Source: Variovorax sp. PBL-H6 (GTDB lineage Bacteria > Pseudomonadota > Gammaproteobacteria > Burkholderiales > Burkholderiaceae_C). Taken from it: a DNA stretch of 64,000 nt. Both the position numbers and the translations under genes were made by a program. The stretch is from contig NZ_LR594659.1 of the NCBI RefSeq assembly GCF_901827155.1, positions 1 through 64,000 on the forward strand, written 5' to 3'. The notes under the pieces were generated by a model, which was given only the letters and a program-made list of their open reading frames with translations, did not search any database and had not been told where the DNA came from. Of the stretch, positions 27,808 to 36,669 are shown piece by piece (position 1 is the first letter of the stretch; the number at the start of each line of letters is the position of its first letter).

Positions 27808-29247
27808 TCACCCCGGCGAAGCCAGCGGCAGCGTGAGCGTGGCCAGCGCGCCGCCGCGCGGCGCGTTCGCGAGCTCGATGCGCCCGCGGTGCAGCGCCGC
27901 GATTTCCTTCACGAAGGCGAGCCCGAGGCCGGTGCTCTTCTTCTGGCTGTGCGGGCGCGCCAGCGAATAGAACTTCTCGAAGACCTTGTCCTTGGCGTAG
28001 TCGGGAATGCCGCGGCCATGGTCGCGCACGGTGATGCGGGCTTCGCGCGAGTCCGCATGCAGCGCCAGTGCGATCTCGGCACCGGCGGGAGAGAAGTCGA
28101 TCGCGTTGTCGAGCAGGTTGCTCACTGCGCGCCGCAGCAGGAATGGGTCGCCTTCGACGTGGGCCTCGGTGTCGATGGCCACGTGCAGCCGGATCTCGCG
28201 CGCTGCCGCCGCACCCTGCGCGCTGGCCGCCACCTCCTGCAGCAGCGGCGCGAGCGCGAGGGTCTCGCTGCGGTCCAGCGCGCGCTGGGTCTCGAGCGCC
28301 GTCAGCTCCATCATCCGGTCCACGATCTCCTGGATGCGCTGGGCCTCTTGCGTGATGTTGGCGAGGAAGCGCTCGCGCTCGGCCTGCGGCATCGAGGGCT
28401 CCTGCACCAGCTCGGCGGCGCCGCGGATCGCCGACAGCGGGCTCTTGATCTCGTGCGTGAAGGTCTGTACGTAATCGGCGACGTAGCTGCGGCCGGTGAA
28501 TGCATCGCGCATTTCGCCGAAGCCGCTGCGCAGCGTGTCGACCGCGCGGCGCAGCATGCGGGAGACGCTCCAGCTGCGCTGATTGCGCAGCCAGCGCCAG
28601 TAGTCCGAAATCAGGCCGAAGGGCCGCACCAGCCAGATGGAGACGATCAGCGCCCCCACCAGCAGCGCAAAGGCCGAGCCGACGCCCACCCATAGCGTGC
28701 GGGCACGCGCGTCTTCGACGAACTGGCCGAAGCTCTGCACCGGTTTGCCGACGCTGACCACGCCGACGATCTCGTTGTTCCAGCGCACCGGGGCGGCGGC
28801 GTACATCACGGAGGTCAGCGGGTCGCTCTCGATGTCGCGCGAAGTGCGCGCGCCGTACAGGCCGGCCAGGGTGCGGCTGACATCGCTCCAGCGCGAGAAG
28901 TCGGCGCCGGTGCTGCGGCCCAGCGAGTCGAAGAGCACGCGTCCGCTGCGATCGGTGACGTAGACGCGCAGCTCCACGCGGCTCTTGTGCAGGTTGTAGA
29001 TCTGCGCCGAGAACTGGCGCGCGTAGACCGAGCGGAACAGCGGCTCCAGCCGCGCGGTGTTGATCGCGCCGGCGATCACGTCCTGCTCGACCAGGCTGGC
29101 CATGAACTGCGAGGCCTCGACCAGCGACTCCTCGGCCGACTCGCGGTAGCGCGGGTCGATGTCGGCGACGACGCGATAGAGCAGGAAGGCGATGCCCGCG
29201 GCGTAGATCAGCAGGATGCCGATGAAGATGCGGGTTCGTCTGCTCAC
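27808..29247 (-). CDS. creC: Two-component sensor histidine kinase CreC
   Basis: 479 residues with two membrane helices (about 6-25 and 180-200) flanking a periplasmic sensor. It has the E. coli CreC hallmarks RVYVTDRSGRVLFDS, DFSRWSDV and VMYAAAPV, and FYSLARPHSQKKSTGLGLAF in the kinase. The phosphoacceptor is in FTHEIKSPLSAIRGA; N-box NLLDNAIDFSP and G-boxes follow. The start is GTG at 29247, overlapping the creB stop (GTGA). CreC responds to growth state and envelope or beta-lactam stress in other proteobacteria. creD was not found in the window. Confidence 0.92.
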   Translation of the reverse strand: MSRRTRIFIGILLIYAAGIAFLLYRVVADIDPRYRESAEESLVEASQFMASLVEQDVIAGAINTARLEPLFRSVYARQFSAQIYNLHKSRVELRVYVTDRSGRVLFDSLGRSTGADFSRWSDVSRTLAGLYGARTSRDIESDPLTSVMYAAAPVRWNNEIVGVVSVGKPVQSFGQFVEDARARTLWVGVGSAFALLVGALIVSIWLVRPFGLISDYWRWLRNQRSWSVSRMLRRAVDTLRSGFGEMRDAFTGRSYVADYVQTFTHEIKSPLSAIRGAAELVQEPSMPQAERERFLANITQEAQRIQEIVDRMMELTALETQRALDRSETLALAPLLQEVAASAQGAAAAREIRLHVAIDTEAHVEGDPFLLRRAVSNLLDNAIDFSPAGAEIALALHADSREARITVRDHGRGIPDYAKDKVFEKFYSLARPHSQKKSTGLGLAFVKEIAALHRGRIELANAPRGGALATLTLPLASPG

Positions 29248-30023
29248 AAGCGGGAAGGCAGCTCTTCGTTGAGCGCGTAGCCGGTGCCGCGCAGCGTGCG
29301 GATCGCCTCGACCTCGGGCGCGATGGCGCGCAGCTTGGCGCGCAGGGTCTTGACGTGGGCATCGACGGTGCGGTCGAAGCTCTCGCTGGCGTCGTCCCAC
29401 ACGAGCTCGAGCAGCTCGTCGCGCGTGAACACGCGGCCCGGGCGCTGCACCAGCAGCCTGAGCAGTCCGTACTCGTAGCGCGAGAGCTCGAGCAGGCGGC
29501 CGTAGTAGCGGATCTGCATGCGTTCGACGTCGAGCGCGAAGGGCGAGGGCGACAGGCCGCCCGCAGGCGCGGTTGGCGTGACTGGCGCGACAGGCGTGAC
29601 AGGCGCCGGGCTCGCCGTCGGAAGGCCGTTGCCTCGCCCGCTGCGCCGGAGGATGGTACGCACGCGCGCCACCAGCTCGCGCGGCGAGAAGGGCTTGGCC
29701 ACGTAGTCATCGGCGCCCAGCTCGAGCCCCACGACGCGGTCGATCTCGTCGCTGCGCGCCGTGAGGAAGAGCATCGGCACCTCGGCGCCGCCCTGCTCGC
29801 GGTTGAGCGCCTGCAGCCGCTTGAAGAGCTCGAAGCCGTTCATGTCGGGCAGGCCCACATCCAGGATGGCCAGCGCGGGCGGCTGGGCCGCAAACTGCGC
29901 GATCGCCTCCTCGGCCGTGGCGCACCAGACGGGCACGAAGCCATCGGTCCGCAGCACGTACTGCAGGGTGTCGGCGATGCCGGATTCGTCTTCGGCGATC
30001 AGGATCCGCGGGTGGGAGAGCAT
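29244..30023 (-). CDS. creB: Two-component response regulator CreB
   Basis: OmpR-family regulator of 259 residues: receiver domain with ILIAEDE, phospho-Asp in LAILDVGLPDMNGFEL and Lys in DDYVAKPF, then a winged-helix domain with SRYEYGLLRLLVQRPGRVFT and the recognition segment FDRTVDAHVKTLRAKL. A Pro/Thr/Val-rich linker (PAPVTPVAPVTPTAPAG) makes it longer than E. coli CreB. CreB proteins bind direct TTCAC repeats spaced by 6 bases; such a site is present at 23711. It is translated in overlap with creC. Confidence 0.92.
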   Translation of the reverse strand: MLSHPRILIAEDESGIADTLQYVLRTDGFVPVWCATAEEAIAQFAAQPPALAILDVGLPDMNGFELFKRLQALNREQGGAEVPMLFLTARSDEIDRVVGLELGADDYVAKPFSPRELVARVRTILRRSGRGNGLPTASPAPVTPVAPVTPTAPAGGLSPSPFALDVERMQIRYYGRLLELSRYEYGLLRLLVQRPGRVFTRDELLELVWDDASESFDRTVDAHVKTLRAKLRAIAPEVEAIRTLRGTGYALNEELPSRL

Positions 30024-30064
30024 GGGGCGGATGGTAGCGGCCCGGAACCCGCCCGGCCGCGGCT

Positions 30065-30838
30065 TCAGGCGTGCTGCAGGTCGAAGCAGCAGCCCGCGTA
30101 GAAGGGCTTGTCGCCGCCTTGGACGAAGGGCACCTCGATCGCCTTGCCCTCGTTGCGCCAGGCGTCGCGCCGCCTGTAGCCGGATGCTGCCAGCTCGGCC
30201 AGCAGCTCGTCATGGTGCTGGATGCGGTAGGGGCAGACGGCAAAGCCGATGCTGTTGAGCGTGTAGAGCGTGCGCTCCGGGTGCACGGCGGTGGTGTTCA
30301 GCACGATGCGCCGCGGCTTGACGGGCAGCGCGGCAATGATCTCGGAGATGCGCTGCGGCAGGTACTGCAGGCTGCCGGACGCGTAGAGCACGTCGCAGCC
30401 GCTCGCGTCCCTGAAATCGGTGCTGAAGCTCAGCTGCGCGGTGGCCTCGCGCTGCACCGCGAGCTCGCGGCCGGTCTGGACCACGGTGGGCACGTCGCAG
30501 ACTGTCCAGCGCAGATCGGCCGGATAGTTCAGCATGCGGCGAAAGGCGTAGTACTTGATACCGACGTGACCGCCCAGGTCGAAGATGCTGCGCATGCCGT
30601 CGTCCAGCGCGCGGCCGATCCAGAACAAGCCCGGATAGTCGTAGGGCGCGACCTGGTGGCTGTAGAAGGCGTCGGCGGGCGCGTTGTCATAGCCGACGGC
30701 CTTGGTGGGCGGAGCTCCGGCCTCGGCCGCGGCGAAGCTTTCGAAGGAACCCATGAAGAGGTTTTCTTCACGGTTCTCCAGGAACTTGCGGCGGTAGGCA
30801 GCTTCGCGGACCGACGGGGGAAGGAGACTCGTAAGCAT
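30065..30838 (-). CDS. TIGR04325-type putative methyltransferase (LIC12133 family)
   Basis: 257 residues with a Rossmann-like core: IFDLGGHVGIKYYAFR as SAM-binding motif I and later LRWTVCDVPTVVQTG and DVLYASGSLQYLPQ. This pattern fits the LIC12133/TIGR04325 methyltransferase family, often found in polysaccharide clusters; here it stands alone. The start at 30838 has AAAAGG 7 bases upstream. A promoter with TTGAAT and CAAAAT spaced by 17 bases lies in a clearly AT-rich stretch upstream. Substrate unknown. Confidence 0.75.
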   Translation of the reverse strand: MLTSLLPPSVREAAYRRKFLENREENLFMGSFESFAAAEAGAPPTKAVGYDNAPADAFYSHQVAPYDYPGLFWIGRALDDGMRSIFDLGGHVGIKYYAFRRMLNYPADLRWTVCDVPTVVQTGRELAVQREATAQLSFSTDFRDASGCDVLYASGSLQYLPQRISEIIAALPVKPRRIVLNTTAVHPERTLYTLNSIGFAVCPYRIQHHDELLAELAASGYRRRDAWRNEGKAIEVPFVQGGDKPFYAGCCFDLQHA

Positions 30839-30879
30839 GGGTGCCTTTTGCCTTGTTGTTGAATGCAATTGCAGCGCGC

Positions 30880-30908
30880 ATTTTGCACTTTGAAACAAAA
30901 GTATTCAA
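30880..30908 (-). promoter_or_regulatory. Sigma-70-like promoter
   Basis: Minus-strand TTGAAT (30903-30908) and CAAAAT (30880-30885) are separated by 17 bases in an unusually AT-rich segment, 42 bases before the methyltransferase ATG. Confidence 0.45.
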
Positions 30909-30964
30909 CAGTAAACATGCAGGGAGGCCGCCTTGCGCCCGCCGCCGGCCGGGGCGCGAGCCTG

Positions 30965-31159
30965 CTATTGGACCCTGTAGCCCGCGTTCTCGATCGCCAG
31001 CACGATGTCCTGGCGCTGCTGCGTGCTCAGCACGTCGACATGGCCGGTCTCGAGATCAACTGTGACCTGCGCCTTCGGATCGATCGCCTGCACTGCATTC
31101 TGGACCGCGGTGACACAGTGGCTGCAGCTCATGCCGGACACCTGGAATTTCTGGCTCAT
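30965..31159 (-). CDS. copZ: Heavy-metal-associated domain protein (copper chaperone CopZ-like)
   Basis: 64-residue single HMA domain with the metal-binding motif GMSCSHC near the N-terminus and the family end ENAGYRV. It carries Cu(I) in the cytoplasm and hands it to a P-type ATPase or regulator. AGGAG lies 6 bases upstream of the ATG. No copper ATPase gene is adjacent. A promoter with a 19-base spacer and an internal dyad upstream suggests control by a MerR-type metal regulator. Confidence 0.9.
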   Translation of the reverse strand: MSQKFQVSGMSCSHCVTAVQNAVQAIDPKAQVTVDLETGHVDVLSTQQRQDIVLAIENAGYRVQ

Positions 31160-31189
31160 CGTTGCTCCTTCATTGGGGGTTGAAGCGAG

Positions 31190-31220
31190 AGTGTCGACTT
31201 TGCCACGGTGTCAATGTCAA
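31190..31220 (-). promoter_or_regulatory. Possible MerR/CueR-type promoter of the copper chaperone gene
   Basis: On the minus strand TTGACA (31215-31220) is followed by a 19-base spacer containing the near-palindrome TTGACACCGTGGCAA and then GACACT. An over-long spacer with a dyad in it is typical of MerR-family promoters. The -10 hexamer is poor, as is common for such promoters. Confidence 0.4.
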
Positions 31221-31370
31221 GGTCGCTGGCAACGCATGTTTGCTGAAGGGTAATGCCCATGCGCGGGGAACCGCGGCGCACGCCGGGCTGTCGTATCCTC
31301 GTGCGCGCTCGCCGCGCCGCCGGCCTGCAACGGACCGGCCTGCCGGCTTTCGCCTTTTTCTGATTTACCC

Positions 31371-32060
31371 ATGCGAATCCTCCTGGTCGAAGACGATGCC
31401 GTGCTGCGCGGCGTGATGCTGCGCAGCTTCGGAGACGCCGGTCACCGCGTCGACGTGGCGGCCAATGCCGAGGACGCCGACCACCTGTGGCGGGTGCAGC
31501 TCTTCGATGCCGTGCTGCTCGACCTCAGCCTGCCCGCCACCGCAAGCGCGACCAGCGGCCTCGTGAGCGGGTTGACCGTGCTGCGCCATGCGCGTGCGCG
31601 CGGTGACCGCACGCCGGTGCTGGTGCTGACGGCACGCGGCCGGACCGAGGAGCGCATCGCCGGCCTGGATGCCGGTGCCGACGACTACCTCGGCAAGCCC
31701 TTCGACCTCGCGGAAGTCGAGGCGCGGCTGCGCGCGCTGGTGCGGCGTGCGCAGGGCACCGAGGACATTGCGACGCTGGGGCAGCTGAAGCTCGACCGCA
31801 AGGCGCGCCGCTTCGCCGTGGCCGGCGCGCCGCTGGACCTGCCGGCGCGCGAATTCGAGGTGCTCTGGGAGCTGATGAGCCCACCGGGCCGCACCGTGAG
31901 CAAGCGGGCGCTGTCCGACAAGCTCTCGACCTTCGACGAAGCGCTGGGCGACAACGCGCTCGAGGCCTTCATCTCGCGTCTGCGCAAGAAGCTGACGGGC
32001 AGCGGCGCGGCCATCCGCACGCTGCGCGGCATCGGCTATCTGCTGGAAACGGCGACGTGA
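31371..32060 (+). CDS. OmpR-family response regulator (TctD-like)
   Basis: 229 residues. Receiver domain: RILLVEDD, phospho-Asp in VLLDLSLP, Lys in DDYLGKPFD. Winged-helix domain: LPAREFEVLWELMSPPGRTVS and NALEAFISRLRKKL. The loop after the phospho-Asp carries an insertion of about eight residues (ATASATSGLVSG) where relatives have the short MDGL-type turn. It overlaps the kinase gene downstream (GTGA). Together they look like TctDE/QseBC-type systems; the signal and targets are unknown. Confidence 0.88.
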   Translation: MRILLVEDDAVLRGVMLRSFGDAGHRVDVAANAEDADHLWRVQLFDAVLLDLSLPATASATSGLVSGLTVLRHARARGDRTPVLVLTARGRTEERIAGLDAGADDYLGKPFDLAEVEARLRALVRRAQGTEDIATLGQLKLDRKARRFAVAGAPLDLPAREFEVLWELMSPPGRTVSKRALSDKLSTFDEALGDNALEAFISRLRKKLTGSGAAIRTLRGIGYLLETAT

Positions 32061-33451
32061 ACGAAACGGCGCGCCGGGCGGCGGCGAGCGCGCCTTCGCT
32101 CACCGCACGCGTGCTGCGGCGGGTGCTGCTGCCGCTGGCGATGACCTGGCTCGCGGGCACGGCGCTCGCCGTCGCGGTGGCCAGCCATTTCACCGAGCAG
32201 GCTTTCGACCGCTCGCTGCTCGACGATGCCTATGCGGTTTCGGCCAATGTCGAAGCAGGCGAGCGCGACATCCAGTTGCGGCTCACGCCGCGCGAGGTGT
32301 CGAGCGTGCTCTTCGATCAGTCTGAAACCATCTACTTCGCGGTGCTGCGGCAGGATGGCTCGGTTCTGGCGGGTCACCAAGGCCTGCAGGCGCCGCTACC
32401 CGCGGAAGGAGCGCGCTACCGGTTCTCCGACATCGTTCACCAGGGCCAGCCGCTGCGCGCGGTCGTGCTGGACCACGAGCCGCCCAACGCTTTCCGCGTG
32501 GTGATCGCGCAGACGACGCTGGCGCGCAGCGCGCTGGTGAAGCGCCTCCTGGCCTACGCACTGGCGCCACAGCTGCTCTTGCTGGTGCTGCTGGCGATCT
32601 GGCTGTGGCGCGGCATCGAGGGCGAGCTGAGGCCGCTGGGCGAGCTGCGCCAGACGCTGGACCAGCGCGATGCCCGCGACCTGGCGCCGGTGCCCGTGGC
32701 GCGCAGCTCGGGCGAGCTGGAGCGCCTGGGCGACACGCTCAACGCGCTGTTCGAGCGCCTCGGGCACAGCGTGCGCGCGCAGCGGGAGTTCGCGGGCAAC
32801 GTGGCGCACGAGTTGCGCACGCCGCTGGCGGGTATCCGCGCATTGGCCGAGTACGGGCTGGCGCAGCAGGCGCCCGCGATCTGGCGCGAGCAGCTGCGGC
32901 AGATCGCCGCCAGCCAGGCGCGCGCCAGCCGCCTGGTCGACCAGCTGCTCGGCCTGGCGCTGGCCGACGAAGGACGCACCGGCCTGCAGCGCGAGCCGCT
33001 GCGGCTCGATGTACTGGTGGAGCAGGCGGTGCTGCGCCACCTGGCGCGCGCCGACGCACAGGGCGTGGACCTGGGCGCACTGGGCCTGGAGGCGCCGGTA
33101 GCGGTGCAGGCGAACGCCGCGCTGGTCGAGGGCATCCTCGACAACCTGATCGACAACGCACTGCGTTATGGCGGACGCACCATCACCATCGCGCTGGCCG
33201 GCCACACGCTGGCGGTGATCGATGACGGGCCCGGCATAGCGCCCGAGCTGCAGCGCGCGCTGATGCAGCGGTGGTCGCAGGGGGCCGAAGGCATGAAGCT
33301 CGGCCAGGGCGCCGGGCTGGGGCTGGCGATCGTGGCGCGCTATGCCGCGTTGCTCGACGCGGAACTGCGATTCGAAAAAGCCAGCGACGCCGGCGGTCTG
33401 CGGGTCAGCGTGGCGTTCGGCGCACCACTCGCTCAGGCGAGCGCCGGGTAG
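32057..33451 (+). CDS. Sensor histidine kinase (TctE-like)
   Basis: 464 residues with GTG start overlapping the response regulator stop. Two membrane helices (about 20-40 and 165-185) enclose a short periplasmic sensor of the 2CSK_N type seen in TctE. HisKA motif: EFAGNVAHELRTPLAGIRAL. The ATPase domain shows NLIDNALRYGG, VIDDGPGIAP and GLGLAIVARY. Its last 19 bases overlap the convergent Old Yellow Enzyme gene. Confidence 0.88.
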   Translation: MNETARRAAASAPSLTARVLRRVLLPLAMTWLAGTALAVAVASHFTEQAFDRSLLDDAYAVSANVEAGERDIQLRLTPREVSSVLFDQSETIYFAVLRQDGSVLAGHQGLQAPLPAEGARYRFSDIVHQGQPLRAVVLDHEPPNAFRVVIAQTTLARSALVKRLLAYALAPQLLLLVLLAIWLWRGIEGELRPLGELRQTLDQRDARDLAPVPVARSSGELERLGDTLNALFERLGHSVRAQREFAGNVAHELRTPLAGIRALAEYGLAQQAPAIWREQLRQIAASQARASRLVDQLLGLALADEGRTGLQREPLRLDVLVEQAVLRHLARADAQGVDLGALGLEAPVAVQANAALVEGILDNLIDNALRYGGRTITIALAGHTLAVIDDGPGIAPELQRALMQRWSQGAEGMKLGQGAGLGLAIVARYAALLDAELRFEKASDAGGLRVSVAFGAPLAQASAG

Positions 33452-34536
33452 TCGATGTAACCCTCCTCGCCGCCGCCGTAGAAGGTGTTCTTGTCCCAGG
33501 GATTGAGAGGCGCGTTTTCGCGCAGCCTGCGCACCAGGTCGGGGTTGGAGATGAAGGGCTTGCCGAAGGCCACGAGGTCGTCGCCTTCCTTCACGGCGTT
33601 TTCCGCCAGCGGCTTGTCGTAACCGTTGTTCACCATCCAGGCCGCCCGGCCGCCGGCGTTGCGGTAGGCGGCCTTGAGGGACTCGTAGTCGAAAGGCCGG
33701 TCCTCCAGTTCGCGAGGCCCGCCGGTGGCGCCTTCGATGACGTGGATGTAGGCAAGGCCCAGCGGCGCGAGCTGTTTCACGACGTATTCGAACAGCGGCT
33801 GCGGGTCCGCGTCGTTCACGTCGTTGGCCGGCGTGACCGGCGACAGCCGGATGCCGGTGATGCCGCCGCCGGCCGCGTCGACCACCGCCCTTGTCACCTC
33901 GAGCAGCAGGCGCGCGCGGTTCTCGATGCTGCCGCCGTAGTCGTCGCCGCGATGGTTGCTGCCGGTCTTGAGGAACTGGTCGAGCAGGTAGCCGTTGGCC
34001 GCGTGGATCTCGACGCCATCGAAGCCGGCGGTCTTCACGGCGTTGCGGGCGGCTGCCGCATAGGCGTGGACGATGCCGGGCAACTCGCTTGCCTCGAGCG
34101 CGCGCGGCTCGGAGGTTTCGACGAAGGTGGGCACGCCGTTCTTGATCAGCACCGTCTTGGTCCTGGCTGCGATGGCCGACGGAGCGACCGGCTTGCCGCC
34201 GCCGGGCTGCAGTTCGCTGTGCGAGACGCGGCCGACGTGCCACAACTGAACGACGATCTTGCCGCCTTCGTCATGGACGGCATCAGTGACGCGCTTCCAG
34301 GCCTGTAGCTGCTCCTCGCTATAGAGGCCCGGCACGTCGGCATAGCCCTGGCCCTGGTGGCTGATGGCGGTGGCTTCGGTGATCAGCAGGCCTGCGCCGG
34401 CGCGCTGCGCATAGTAGGTGGCGGTGATCGGGGGCGGCACCGCATTGGGCGAACGGTTGCGCGTGAGCGGCGCCATGACGATGCGGTTGGCGAGCTTCAG
34501 ATCGCCGGCCTGGATCGGATCGAACAGGGAGGGCAT
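33433..34536 (-). CDS. Alkene reductase, Old Yellow Enzyme family
   Basis: FMN-dependent TIM-barrel reductase of 367 residues, similar to N-ethylmaleimide reductase NemA. It begins MPSLFDPIQAGDLKLANRIV, has the FMN loop VMAPLTRNRS, the substrate-binding VEIHAANGYLLDQFL and the phosphate-binding VAFGKPFISNPDLV. It reduces activated C=C bonds, or nitro groups, with NADPH. The divergent gene encodes a YbfB-type MFS protein. No TetR-type repressor is next to it. Confidence 0.92.
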   Translation of the reverse strand: MPSLFDPIQAGDLKLANRIVMAPLTRNRSPNAVPPPITATYYAQRAGAGLLITEATAISHQGQGYADVPGLYSEEQLQAWKRVTDAVHDEGGKIVVQLWHVGRVSHSELQPGGGKPVAPSAIAARTKTVLIKNGVPTFVETSEPRALEASELPGIVHAYAAAARNAVKTAGFDGVEIHAANGYLLDQFLKTGSNHRGDDYGGSIENRARLLLEVTRAVVDAAGGGITGIRLSPVTPANDVNDADPQPLFEYVVKQLAPLGLAYIHVIEGATGGPRELEDRPFDYESLKAAYRNAGGRAAWMVNNGYDKPLAENAVKEGDDLVAFGKPFISNPDLVRRLRENAPLNPWDKNTFYGGGEEGYIDYPALA

Positions 34537-34638
34537 CTTTTTCCTTTTGTCGTGAAGGGGAGTCCACCCGACGGTAATGCGTTGTGGGCGGCCGTGCTGC
34601 CGCGGGGTTGTCGTTTTGCTGCTAGTGCATGCCGCAGA

Positions 34639-35904
34639 ATGGCTGTCCCGATGACGACGCTGGCTGCCACGCTCACACCCGCCCGAGCCCTGCGCCTTGC
34701 GCTCGCGCTTTCCCTGGGCGCGGCGGTGTCGCTGGGCATCGCGCGCTTTTCCTATGGCCTGCTGTTGCCACCGATGCGCGCCGACCTGGGCTGGAGCTAC
34801 GCGCTGGCGGGCGGCATGAACACCGCCAACGCCGCAGGCTACCTGGTAGGCGCACTGATGACGCCGGCCTTGATAAGACGCTACGGGGCGCTGCGGTTGC
34901 TGGTCGGCGGCGCGGTGTGGGCCAGCCTCTTCATGGGGGCCAGCGGCTTTTTCACCTCCGCGCCGGCGCTGCTGGCGCAGCGGCTGCTGGCCGGTGTTGC
35001 GAGCGCCTGGGTCTTCGTCGCCGGTGGGTTGCTGGCCGCGCGCCTTGGTGCGCTGCAGCCCGAACGCGCGGGCCTGCTGCTGGGCCTTTACTACGGAGGC
35101 ACGGGCTTCGGCATCACCCTCTCGGCGCTTCTGGTGCCGCCGGTTCTGCGGGCCGCGGACGGACAGGCGCATGGCTGGGCCTGGGCCTGGTGGGCGCTTG
35201 CGCTGGCGTGCATGGCGGCGACGGCGGTGCTCGGCCTCGCGGCGCGCGCCATGCCGGCCGATGTGCTCCAGGGCGCCCCGGCATCGCGGGCGGCTGCCGT
35301 GGTGCCCCGCGCGGCCGTGCATCGACTTGTCTGGGCGCTGGCGGGCTACCTCATGTTCGGCGTGGGCTATATCGGCTACATGACCTTCGTGATCGCGCTG
35401 CTGCGCGAGCAAGGGGCGAGCCCGGAGGGCATCACGGCCTTCTACGCGCTGCTCGGCGTTGCCTGCGTGGCATCCGCAAGGCTCTGGGCCGGGTTGCTGG
35501 ATCGCTTCCGCGGCGGCGGGCCGCAGGCTTCCCTCAACGCATTGCTGGGGCTGGCAACGCTGCTGCCGGTGCTCAGTGCAGCGTGGCCGGTGGCCTTGCT
35601 GTCGGGACTCCTGTTCGGGGCGGTGTTCCTGTCGGTCGTGGCGTCGACCACCGCGCTGGTGCGTCACAACCTGCCGGACGCGCAATGGGGAAGCGGTATC
35701 AGCGCCTTCACGATTGTCTTTGCACTGGGACAGATCGTGGGGCCGACCGTGACGGGGTGGATCTCCGACGGGACGGGCGGCTTGGCGCGCGGCCTGGTGG
35801 CCTCGGCCGCGGCGCTATGGCTTGGCGCTGCGCTGGCCTGGCAACAGCGGCCGCTCGCCACCGAGGACGCCAGGCGTCCTACTTGGCGAGGCCCTCGGCC
35901 TTGA
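34639..35904 (+). CDS. YbfB/YjiJ family MFS transporter
   Basis: 421-residue transporter with twelve hydrophobic segments. The opening GIARFSYGLLLPPMRADLGW with YALAGGMNTANAAGYLVGAL is the YbfB/YjiJ (MFS_4) signature. An alternative start at 34651 is equally possible; neither has a good ribosome-binding site. It may export a small organic compound; the substrate is unknown. The gene is divergent from the Old Yellow Enzyme gene and its 3' end overlaps the convergent GST gene by 26 bases. Confidence 0.87.
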   Translation: MAVPMTTLAATLTPARALRLALALSLGAAVSLGIARFSYGLLLPPMRADLGWSYALAGGMNTANAAGYLVGALMTPALIRRYGALRLLVGGAVWASLFMGASGFFTSAPALLAQRLLAGVASAWVFVAGGLLAARLGALQPERAGLLLGLYYGGTGFGITLSALLVPPVLRAADGQAHGWAWAWWALALACMAATAVLGLAARAMPADVLQGAPASRAAAVVPRAAVHRLVWALAGYLMFGVGYIGYMTFVIALLREQGASPEGITAFYALLGVACVASARLWAGLLDRFRGGGPQASLNALLGLATLLPVLSAAWPVALLSGLLFGAVFLSVVASTTALVRHNLPDAQWGSGISAFTIVFALGQIVGPTVTGWISDGTGGLARGLVASAAALWLGAALAWQQRPLATEDARRPTWRGPRP

Positions 35905-36487
35905 GCGCCTCCTGCACGTTCGGCCGAGCGCCGACGCGCGCATGCCAGGCCTGCACGTTGGGGTAGGGCGACAGGTCGATGCCGACGGGCTTGGCCCAGT
36001 TGGTGACGGTGAACAGGTAGCCATCCGCCACGGTGAAGTGTTCGCCCATCAGGTATTCCTTGCCTTCGAGCTCGCGATTGAGCCACTCATAACGTGACTC
36101 CAGCTTGCTCTTGAAGACAGCTTTCGCTTCGTCGGGCATGGCCGGGTTGAAGAAGGGCGAGTAGGTCTTGTGGATCTCGGTGCCGATGAAGGTCAGCCAC
36201 TCCTGGAGCCGATAGCGCGACAGCGTGCCCGCCGCCGGGGCGAGATTCTTGGTGGGGGCGAGATCGGCGATGTACTGCACGATCGCCGGGCCTTCTCGCA
36301 GGCGCGTGCCGTCGTCGAGCTCGAGCATCGGCACATAGCCGAGCGGGTTGATGCCGTAGTAGTCCGTGCCGTCCTTCAGCTTGTGGCTCTTGGTGCTGGC
36401 GAGCACGGGTTCGAAGGCAATGCCGGCTTCGCGCAGCGCAATGTGGGGCGAGAGCGAGCAGGCGCCCGGCGAGTAATACAGCTTCAT
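35879..36487 (-). CDS. Beta-class glutathione S-transferase
   Basis: 202 residues: thioredoxin-like N-terminal domain with MKLYYSPGACSLSPHIAL, in which Cys10 is the beta-class active-site residue, and an all-helical C-terminal domain. It conjugates or reduces electrophiles with glutathione in the cytoplasm. The start at 36487 matches the family N-terminus; upstream in-frame codons add an unrelated stretch. Confidence 0.92.
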   Translation of the reverse strand: MKLYYSPGACSLSPHIALREAGIAFEPVLASTKSHKLKDGTDYYGINPLGYVPMLELDDGTRLREGPAIVQYIADLAPTKNLAPAAGTLSRYRLQEWLTFIGTEIHKTYSPFFNPAMPDEAKAVFKSKLESRYEWLNRELEGKEYLMGEHFTVADGYLFTVTNWAKPVGIDLSPYPNVQAWHARVGARPNVQEALKAEGLAK

Positions 36488-36669
36488 GCAAAAGACTCCG
36501 GTGGATAGTTGAGGAACGACCTCGAGTAAGCACAGCATGCTAGCGGTTTCGCGCCGCGTTTTTGTCCTACGGTGCGTCGGGTGGGCCGACTATCAGCGGC
36601 GAGAGGGGCTTTTCCTATCCTGCGATGCGCCGCGGCTGGGGCCGCGATCTTTGGAAAAGGAGCACCTCC

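Noticed and set aside
27384..27836. 150-codon plus-strand frame over the LuxR-type remnant
   Set aside because: The minus strand encodes recognisable helix-turn-helix residues and a small gene with a good ribosome-binding site; the plus frame has neither.
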